Made by a program: the position numbers and the translations under genes. Source: CAZVCJ01 sp964625745 (GTDB taxonomy: Bacteria; Chloroflexota; Anaerolineae; VGOG01). Taken from it: a DNA stretch of 23,117 bases. The stretch spans positions 1-23,117 of the forward strand of contig CAZVCJ010000057.1 in the NCBI GenBank assembly GCA_964625745.1, written 5' to 3'. The notes beneath the pieces were generated by a model that was not told the DNA's origin, ran no database searches, and saw nothing but the letters and a program-made list of their open reading frames with translations. Of this stretch, positions 1-4,930 are shown one piece after another. The first letter of the stretch is position 1; each line of letters starts with the position of its first letter.

Positions 1-64
1 TGATGCCCGCGCCGCGATAGGTCTCTGCCAGGGACAGGAGGTGGGCGTTCAGGCCAATGTGCAT
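1..64 (-). CDS. Glycosyltransferase, N-terminal fragment (runs off the window)
   Basis: Reading the minus strand from ATG at 64 gives about 21 residues, MHIGLNAHLLSLAETYRGAG, and the frame leaves the window open. The pattern 'MxIGxNAxxLS...YRGAGI' is typical of the first beta strand and loop of GT-B (GT4-like) glycosyltransferases in Chloroflexota. The start overlaps the end of the AbrB-like remnant in another frame, and only a weak GAGAG stands upstream as a ribosome site. A promoter at 201-229 probably serves it. Only the amino terminus is visible, so the family call is an inference from a short stretch. Confidence 0.55.
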   Translation of the reverse strand, partial: MHIGLNAHLLSLAETYRGAGI

Positions 65-150
65 TTTTTCTCTCGGCTGTGCCGCTGGCGCAGTTTGGCG
101 GGCAGAGTGATCACTCCCCGCTGCCGGACTTGGATGGTGTTAACCTCCAT
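49..150 (-). pseudogene. Truncated AbrB/SpoVT-type antitoxin-like domain
   Basis: ATG at 150 opens a 33-residue frame whose core, VRQRGVITLPAKLRQR, is the swapped-hairpin signature of the AbrB/MazE/SpoVT family (usual form 'QRGxITLPaklRxryxlxeGD'). A full domain needs about 45-50 residues. Here the frame ends at TGA (49-51) just after the position where 'eGD' is expected, so the second half of the fold is missing. It overlaps the start of the next glycosyltransferase. It is either a decayed antitoxin or transcription factor, or a leader reading frame that now serves only translational coupling. Confidence 0.5.
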
Positions 151-200
151 AAAGTGTCTCCTCGGAAGAGATGAAGTTGCAGACTCAGTATTTCAGCCAT

Positions 201-229
201 ATTGTAGCATCATTAATCAGCGAGGGCAA
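201..229 (-). promoter_or_regulatory. Sigma70-type promoter, minus strand
   Basis: On the minus strand TTGCCC (229-224) and TACAAT (206-201) are separated by 17 bases. It points at the AbrB remnant and the glycosyltransferase that begins at 64. The -10 and the spacing are good; the -35 matches four of six consensus bases. Confidence 0.55.
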
Positions 230-339
230 GTATGCACTCTGAGAGCATTCGGCAATTTCCTCACTCGCCCGAAGATGAATCTCCGGGCTAAGTTTACGAA
301 GGCCTTCGGCCTGACATGGTGCGGCCAAAGAGTTTGGAT

Positions 340-415
340 CACGGAATCACGGAAGGTGCGGAGTCACGGAACTTCCGTGCTTCCAAGCTCTTCGTGCTTC
401 CGTGTTCCCGCACTC
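340..415. repeat. Low-complexity 'CACGGAA / TTCCGTG' repeat at the end of a gene
   Basis: Short units such as TCACGGAA, CACGGAAC and TTCCGTGCTTCC recur on both strands and can fold back on each other. The tract forms the last roughly 20 codons of the glycosyltransferase ending at 347. The natural protein probably ended near 'VYRELLGGE', and the tail with CGNTEARRAWKHGS is repeat-derived. Confidence 0.5.
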
Positions 416-1585
416 TCCGCCCAACAACTCCCGGTACACCTGGTACGTCTTCGCCGCCACCTGGGCCTGGGTGTAATGAGCCAGCACCCGCTCTCGACCT
501 CTTCGGGCCAGTTCATCTCGCAAAGCTGGATCAGCCATCAGTTGGGACAGCCTGGCTCGCAGAGCTCGCTCGTCACCCTCGGCGAAGACCAGGCCCGCGT
601 CGCCGATGACGTTGGGAATCTCCCCCGAGTCCGACCCCACCACGGGCACCCCGCAGGCCATAGCCTCGATCAACACCCGCCCGAACTGCTCCTTCCAGTT
701 GGGCTTGGTCAGAGAGGGCAAGACCAAGGCGTTCAGTCGGTTGTAATAGCCCGGCGTCTGACTGGAGGGAATGGGGGCCTCAAACCTCACCCGATCAGCG
801 ATGCCCAGCTCCCCTGCCAGCCTTTCCAGGTGACTCCTCTGTGGCCCGCTCCCCAGAATGCGCAACCGCCAGGCACTTCGGCTAAGCTCAGCACAGGCAC
901 CGCTCAAACCAGCTACCGCCCGCAGCAAGATGTGCACCCCCTTCTCCTCGACCAGCCTCCCCACATAGCCGATAGTGAAAGGTTGTAGGTTGTAGGTTGC
1001 AGGCTGTAGGCTGTCCACTTCAGAACCCGAAACCCGAAACCCGAAACCCGAAACCCGATATATCTCAGGATCCACCCCAAACTGCGGAATCACCCTGGCA
1101 GACCCTTGATACCCCTTCGCTCTCAGCACCCTCACTGCTTCGGAGTTCCCAGCGATAGCATAGTCAGTGTTTCGCAAGTTGTAGCTCTCCAGCAGGCTGA
1201 AAGGAGGCGGATAGCGGCGATGGATGTTTTGCCAGGTGAATAAGATGACTTTGGCTCCGTGCTTCTTGGCCAGGCGCACAGCCTGCCAGGTAGCCACGTT
1301 GTAGGGCTCTTCGTCAATATGGACAACGTGGGGCTTGATTCTCTTGAAGTGTTTGGCCAGGCCCGGGTAGAAGTGCAGGTGGAAGTGGCCATTGAGGGCC
1401 ATCCTCTCCACAACCAGGCTATACCCCCGCGTGTGCTCCCGCTCCAGGCGCATCACCCCTCGCTCGTCGCGCCAGTAGTGCGGCACGACGACGGTGAGCT
1501 CCACGTCGGGGAGCCTGGCGAGTTCCTCTAGCTTTTTCTGATAGGCCCCGACGATGCAGGCCTTGGAGATCATAAGGATGCGCAA
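347..1585 (-). CDS. GT-B fold glycosyltransferase (GT4 family)
   Basis: A 412-residue enzyme expected to transfer a sugar from a nucleotide donor to a cell-surface glycan or lipid acceptor at the cytoplasmic face. The N-terminal half begins MRILMISKACIVGAYQKKL, a Rossmann-like acceptor domain. The C-terminal half contains GYVGRLVEEKGVHILL (about residue 205) and the donor-site EX7E pair (E299 in EQFGRVLIE to E307), followed by AMACGVPVVGSDSGE. The start is TTG at 1585: it has GAGGAGGT (1592-1599) about seven bases upstream and begins exactly at the first beta strand. A promoter lies at 1633-1661. Two oddities are repeat-derived: an insert of roughly 27 residues between 'DPEIYRVSG' and the GYVGR strand, encoded by 7-base tandem repeats, and a repeat-derived tail. 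The fold assignment is firm; the acceptor is unknown. Confidence 0.88.
   Translation of the reverse strand: MRILMISKACIVGAYQKKLEELARLPDVELTVVVPHYWRDERGVMRLEREHTRGYSLVVERMALNGHFHLHFYPGLAKHFKRIKPHVVHIDEEPYNVATWQAVRLAKKHGAKVILFTWQNIHRRYPPPFSLLESYNLRNTDYAIAGNSEAVRVLRAKGYQGSARVIPQFGVDPEIYRVSGFGFRVSGSEVDSLQPATYNLQPFTIGYVGRLVEEKGVHILLRAVAGLSGACAELSRSAWRLRILGSGPQRSHLERLAGELGIADRVRFEAPIPSSQTPGYYNRLNALVLPSLTKPNWKEQFGRVLIEAMACGVPVVGSDSGEIPNVIGDAGLVFAEGDERALRARLSQLMADPALRDELARRGRERVLAHYTQAQVAAKTYQVYRELLGGECGNTEARRAWKHGSSVTPHLP
983..1060. repeat. Two adjacent 7-base tandem repeats inside the glycosyltransferase gene
   Basis: GTTGTAG/GTTGCAG/GCTGTAG-type units run from about 983 to 1012, and (A)CCCGAAA units run from about 1022 to 1059. 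Read on the coding strand they give SGFGFRVSG and LQPATYNLQPF, with no stop and no frameshift. Similar free-standing tracts are common in Chloroflexota intergenic DNA (from recall). Here they lie in the interdomain linker, the most tolerant place in a GT-B enzyme. Confidence 0.75.
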
Positions 1586-1632
1586 ACCGTTACCTCCTCA
1601 CCGAAGATGAGCCCGACACTCCAGCCAAGTAC

Positions 1633-1661
1633 ATTATAACCCACCGACGGACAAAAAGCAA
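1633..1661 (-). promoter_or_regulatory. Sigma70-type promoter for the GT4 gene
   Basis: On the minus strand TTGCTT (1661-1656), a 17-base spacer and a perfect TATAAT (1638-1633) lie about 48 bases upstream of the TTG start at 1585. Confidence 0.6.
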
Positions 1662-1738
1662 AGGGCTTCCCAAACACGGTGACGATGCCCTGGCTCAAAT
1701 GTTATGTTTATCATCCTTTTCCTTACCCCCACATAGGG

Positions 1739-1782
1739 GTTTTTGAACCCAAAAATCAGGATTTTTGAACCCAAAAATCAGG
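1739..1782. repeat. Tandem 22-base hairpin repeats, candidate operator
   Basis: TTTTTGAACCCAAAAATCAGG occurs twice, at about 1740-1760 and 1762-1782, a 22-base period (two helical turns). The second copy is a perfect 8-base inverted repeat: GATTTTTG, spacer AACC, CAAAAATC (1760-1779). The pair lies just upstream of the -35 box at 1793, where a dimeric regulator, perhaps the HTH protein encoded next, could bind. Confidence 0.5.
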
Positions 1783-1792
1783 GATTTCCCAA

Positions 1793-1822
1793 TTGACACA
1801 CCACCCCAAAATCTGATATAAT
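1793..1822 (+). promoter_or_regulatory. Consensus sigma70 promoter for the HTH gene
   Basis: A perfect TTGACA (1793-1798), 18-base spacer and perfect TATAAT (1817-1822) lie about 58 bases upstream of the HTH gene start. Confidence 0.8.
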
Positions 1823-1879
1823 AGTCATGATGGGCTATGCTCAATACTGCGTGGTTTTGCCTGAGATAGGGGATAGTTG

Positions 1880-2131
1880 ATGGTTATTGCAACAAGAGAG
1901 GTGTCCCGCGTCATGGACGAGATTCTCACAGTCCGAGAAGTCGCCGAATACTTGAAGCTCAGCCGCACGACGGTTTGGCGCTGGTGCCATGCAGGCAAAC
2001 TCAAAGCCTTCAAGGTGGGGCGTGGATGGCGAATTCATCGGGCAGAGGTCGGGAAGATCGTGGGACAGAATTCGATGGCAACGCACAGGGCGGACAAAGA
2101 AGAGGAAAGTGCGATTGCCCTGTCAAAATAG
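1880..2131 (+). CDS. Excisionase-family helix-turn-helix DNA-binding protein (HTH_17)
   Basis: An 83-residue protein. Its core, MDEILTVREVAEYLKLSRTT, then VWRWCHAGKLKAFKVGRGWR, then IHRAEV, is the MerR-like winged helix of the excisionase/HTH_17 family: helix 'VREVAEYLKLS', recognition helix 'TTVWRWCHAG', wing 'FKVGRGWRI'. ATG at 1880 is preceded by AGGGGA at six bases. ATG at 1913 (MDEIL, which gives the usual family N-terminus) is a good alternative with GAGAGGT ten bases upstream. The C-terminal 20 residues are charged and not conserved in the family. It sits between two consensus promoters and next to the tandem hairpin repeats, so autoregulation and control of the downstream cluster are plausible inferences. 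No integrase or phage genes are nearby, which argues for a transcriptional regulator over a true excisionase. Confidence 0.8.
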   Translation: MVIATREVSRVMDEILTVREVAEYLKLSRTTVWRWCHAGKLKAFKVGRGWRIHRAEVGKIVGQNSMATHRADKEEESAIALSK

Positions 2132-2141
2132 CAAATTCTGC

Positions 2142-2170
2142 TTGACAAACCTAGTGAGCAGTGTTATAAT
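2142..2170 (+). promoter_or_regulatory. Perfect consensus sigma70 promoter ahead of the large cluster
   Basis: TTGACA (2142-2147), 17-base spacer and TATAAT (2165-2170) match consensus in every hexamer position and in spacing. Transcription would start near 2177, giving a leader that holds the 13-residue ORF and the terminator at 2258-2310. Confidence 0.85.
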
Positions 2171-2230
2171 AATCTACTGCAAATGAAATGCTCACTGATG
2201 GAATCCTCTGTTAGCAAGGAGGAGTGATCC

Positions 2231-2272
2231 ATGGAAGGCACCAAGGCATCTTTGAAGCGGCGATCGCTGTGA
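2231..2272 (+). CDS. Putative leader peptide MEGTKASLKRRSL
   Basis: A 13-residue frame starts at ATG 2231, seven bases after a near-perfect AAGGAGGAG, one of the strongest ribosome sites in the window, and ends at TGA 2270-2272. Its last codons (CGG CGA TC) are the left arm of the terminator stem at 2258-2265. A ribosome that reads to the stop would cover that arm. This is the geometry of a translated leader controlling termination. The peptide is not rich in any one amino acid, so the signal, if any, is not evident. It could also be a plain short-lived ORF. Confidence 0.5.
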   Translation: MEGTKASLKRRSL

Positions 2273-2310
2273 ACCTCTGAGGACGTCGGAGTTGATCGCC
2301 GTTTTGCTTT
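2258..2310 (+). terminator. Intrinsic terminator / attenuator-like hairpin
   Basis: CGGCGATC (2258-2265) pairs perfectly with GATCGCCG (2294-2301), followed at once by TTTTGCTTT (2302-2310). The 28-base loop holds smaller palindromes (CCTCTGAGG, GACGTC). The left arm lies inside the leader ORF. Confidence 0.55.
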
Positions 2311-2422
2311 GCTGGGGTTTCCTACCCGCCACCGATTGGGGTATGCTGAAAAGCAGTGGGAAGGGCAGAAGTGTGAGAGACTTAGCACTGTTGGCCTCTG
2401 ATAGTAGTGCGGAGGATGTGTC

Positions 2423-2620
2423 TTGAAACAATCTAGGAGATTGGTTCTCAGCCTTTGCATAACGCTAATGTTCTTGGCTGCGTGTTTTGGTCCTATCGCT
2501 GTTGCAACAGCAAGGGTTGCACTTGCTCAAGGCGACAACGATATAGGCGTGGATATCATTTTGGCCATCGAAACGTCTTCGAGCATGTTGAAAAATGACC
2601 CTGATAATCTTCGTAGCTGA
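2423..2620 (+). pseudogene. Truncated secreted vWA-domain protein
   Basis: TTG at 2423, with GGAGG about nine bases upstream, opens a 65-residue frame. It has a clear signal peptide (MKQSRRLVLSLCITLMFLAA, then CFGPIAVATARVALAQG) and the first strand of a von Willebrand A domain, VDIILAIETSSSMLKNDPDNLR. In intact homologues this continues as a domain of about 180 residues. Here a TAG follows 'NLRS', and no vWA continuation was found in the other forward frames before 2811. The MIDAS start 'DxSxS' is altered to ETSSS. A hairpin (CCTGAT 2671-2676 with ATCAGG 2683-2688) lies in the 191-base stretch that follows, which otherwise shows nothing. The gene directly downstream is another secreted vWA protein, so this looks like the stump of a duplicated copy. 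Confidence 0.6.
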
Positions 2621-2817
2621 TCTTCTCGGAATTGGCTTGACATAGTTCTCTGCGAGCCGTTACCCCTAAGCCTGATCTGAAAATCAGGGGGCTTTGAGAT
2701 TTCCCGTGGTATCCCCCATATCTGGATGTGCTTTTCCGTAAGAACGTGAAATATGCCCCCACATGTGGCAGACACCACGGCAATTCCCAGAGAGCCAAAA
2801 TCAGTTGAGGGATGAAA

Positions 2818-4869
2818 ATGGGATCAAGGTTGAAGTTAGATATCCCTACTCAGGAGTTGTCCTATCATTTCCTCCTGATGATGTTAGTTCTTGTATCGAC
2901 AGTCTTGTCTCAGGTGATGGTCCACGCCCAATCTCCCGAGGTGGTTGACGTCATTCTTTTGGTGGATACCACTGGGTCTATGAAGGGCAGAGGTTACAGC
3001 ATTGGGGACATCTGGGACGAGGTGCTGGACGAAATACTTAGCTTGGTAGATGTTCTACCTGCAGGATGGAATGTAGCGGTCATACCTTTTGACAGCGGAC
3101 CCAGGTGGGATCGGACTTATCCCCCCGTAGCCGAGGGGGGCACCGAGATAGGGCTGGTTGTGTTGGACGAAGTGGTAGAGGAAGGTATCAAAGCTCATCT
3201 TCGCGCGCTCCCAGTCGATGGGCTGAATACCTGGATCTACGAATCGCTCGAAAGTGCCTTCGCTCAGATGAGAAGGTGGCAAGAAGCGGATGTGCAAACG
3301 ACTCATCGCCAGTATGTTTTCCTATATACTGACGGCTGCGATACTGGTGAACACAGTAAGCTTGGCATAGATGGCATCATCGAGTTGTTTAAGGGTACCA
3401 AAACCGACTTTCCGTTCTTGTATTTCGTCTATCGGGACATCGCCAATGTGTTCACTGAGGAGCAGAGGGAGAAACTGCGGGAGGCCGGCGTTGAAGTCAC
3501 TGTTGGCCTACGGTATGTGAAGATTGAGACGCGAGATTTGGATTTTGGCGACCTCTCGGTGAGTCCAGAGGGCGTTCGCAGAGAGGTCGTTTTCTCCAGC
3601 ACTGTGCCTGATATTTGGGGGAGCGAGGCACGCATCAGAATAGAAGGGCCACAAGCTCTATCTGTGTCCCCGGAAACGATTCGTCTGCAGGAGCGGGTGC
3701 CAATCAGACTGAAAGTAGCGCCTGGCGGGCTTCCGCCAGGTCCACAAGCTGCCACCTTGGTGCTTGAATCCATTGGGGAGAACATCGTAATCTCACCACC
3801 TATTGTTAACATCTTATTTAGCTGGCCGACCCCAATGCCCACCAGCACGCCAACCCCCACTCCGACTGACACATCAACGCCTGCGCCCACCCATACGCCA
3901 ACTGCGACTCCGACCAACACGCCGACGCCAACGCCCACCCACACGCCAACTGCGACTCCGACCAACACACCGACTCCAATACCAACGAGCACCCCGACGC
4001 CGACGAGCACACCGACGAACACGCCGACCCCTACGCCAGTTATTCGGTTGGACATTTCAGAGGATGGCCTGGAGATGGACAACGACCTGATTGCCACTTT
4101 TGGCATTGATTCCACCTCAACGGAGCCAGAACATCTTTGGGTTGATAGCGTTTACCTGTTAGATGCATCAGATCAGTCAATTGAGGATCTCCGGGCGAAA
4201 TTACAGCCTGAACAGATACCCCCGCAGATGCAAATCAGTGCGAGTCTTGTACTCACCAGCGGCGTATCACTGGCATACGGTGAGTACCACGGACAGGTCA
4301 ACTTCAAGTCTGAATCAGGTGTGGACGTTGTGCCCTCCAAGATCCCGGTGAGCGTCCACGTTCTGTCTCCGTGGGAACGATTCTGGCGCAAGTTTGGCGG
4401 GTTGATTGTCGCACTGCTCAGTCTGTCGGCGGTTGGGGCCCTAGCCTATGCTGCATGGTGGCTATTCATCCGGCCAGTGGTGGATGGTGGGTTGATCGTG
4501 AACGCGTTGCCGGTAGGTGGGAGCATTTACGTGAGGAAGCTGGGGCAAAGCTTTCAAGACCCAGGCGAGTTTATTCTATTGAGCCGGTTGAAAAAGCACC
4601 GTATCACCTTAGGCAAGGGATCTGCGGCTGACATTCAACTGACGGGAGACGACATTGACGATATCCAGACAGAGATACGGGCCACGGGATGGCGCCGTCG
4701 GGGTTCACAGATTCAGGTGATGAATATAGGCCAGACAAACGAGACTATTGTCTCCGGCGTCCCAGTGGGTAGAACTCCGCAAGCTCTCTATGATGGGGAC
4801 ATTATCACGCTGGGTGGATATGAATCCGAATATCAAAATCCAGGACGGCTTTCCCCATACGATAGGTGA
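2818..4869 (+). CDS. Secreted vWA domain / Thr-Pro linker / single TM / intracellular FHA-like protein
   Basis: About 683 residues. Residue numbers here count from ATG 2812. I prefer ATG 2818 because GAGGG (2807-2811) then has six-base spacing. Order: hydrophobic signal (about 18-40); vWA domain from about 45, with metal-site motif DTTGSM (52-57) and the later YTDGCDTGE; a beta-rich region; a Thr/Pro linker (about 339-410); a second beta domain; a membrane helix (about 528-555, LIVALLSLSAVGALAYAAWWLF); and a C-terminal FHA-like domain (about 560-685) with ITLGKG, TNETIVSGVPV and LYDGDIITLGGY. The expected topology puts vWA outside and FHA-like inside. The phosphothreonine-binding GR and SxxH residues of FHA domains are not evident (GK; DDIQTEIRA), so ligand binding is doubtful. 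It heads the tubulin-like genes. A role as a cell-surface sensor or anchor is inferred. Confidence 0.85.
   Translation: MGSRLKLDIPTQELSYHFLLMMLVLVSTVLSQVMVHAQSPEVVDVILLVDTTGSMKGRGYSIGDIWDEVLDEILSLVDVLPAGWNVAVIPFDSGPRWDRTYPPVAEGGTEIGLVVLDEVVEEGIKAHLRALPVDGLNTWIYESLESAFAQMRRWQEADVQTTHRQYVFLYTDGCDTGEHSKLGIDGIIELFKGTKTDFPFLYFVYRDIANVFTEEQREKLREAGVEVTVGLRYVKIETRDLDFGDLSVSPEGVRREVVFSSTVPDIWGSEARIRIEGPQALSVSPETIRLQERVPIRLKVAPGGLPPGPQAATLVLESIGENIVISPPIVNILFSWPTPMPTSTPTPTPTDTSTPAPTHTPTATPTNTPTPTPTHTPTATPTNTPTPIPTSTPTPTSTPTNTPTPTPVIRLDISEDGLEMDNDLIATFGIDSTSTEPEHLWVDSVYLLDASDQSIEDLRAKLQPEQIPPQMQISASLVLTSGVSLAYGEYHGQVNFKSESGVDVVPSKIPVSVHVLSPWERFWRKFGGLIVALLSLSAVGALAYAAWWLFIRPVVDGGLIVNALPVGGSIYVRKLGQSFQDPGEFILLSRLKKHRITLGKGSAADIQLTGDDIDDIQTEIRATGWRRRGSQIQVMNIGQTNETIVSGVPVGRTPQALYDGDIITLGGYESEYQNPGRLSPYDR
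3826..4038 (+). repeat. Thr-Pro repeat-coding tract
   Basis: Imperfect repeats of ACGCCGAC(G/C)CC-type units encode TPTPTPT, HTPTATPTNTP and STPTPTSTP. A longer unit of about 60 bases recurs: the part coding 'PTHTPTATPTNTPTP' appears twice (near 3886-3930 and 3934-3978). Such linkers are typical of extracellular proteins of Chloroflexota. Long reverse-strand frames here are only the mirror of this tract. Confidence 0.85.
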
Positions 4870-4930
4870 CGAAGCCAACGAGTGTACACCCGAAATCGTA
4901 TATCCTAAATAAGGAAGAGGAGGAACTGTC

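Noticed and set aside
41..988. Long plus-strand open frame of 315 codons
   Set aside because: It lies opposite the clear GT-B glycosyltransferase and the AbrB remnant, has no domain pattern, and arises from the codon structure of the other strand.
1022..1060. CRISPR-like or telomere-like short tandem array
   Set aside because: The unit is 7 bases with no spacers, and it is read through as part of a gene.
1880..2131. Phage or integrative element, suggested by the excisionase-type HTH protein
   Set aside because: No integrase, attachment repeats or tRNA were found; HTH_17 proteins are often plain regulators.
3429..4115. Minus-strand frame rich in Val-Gly repeats
   Set aside because: It is the mirror of the Thr-Pro repeat tract in the vWA/FHA-like gene; the GVGVLVGV pattern is the reverse complement of the Thr-Pro codons.
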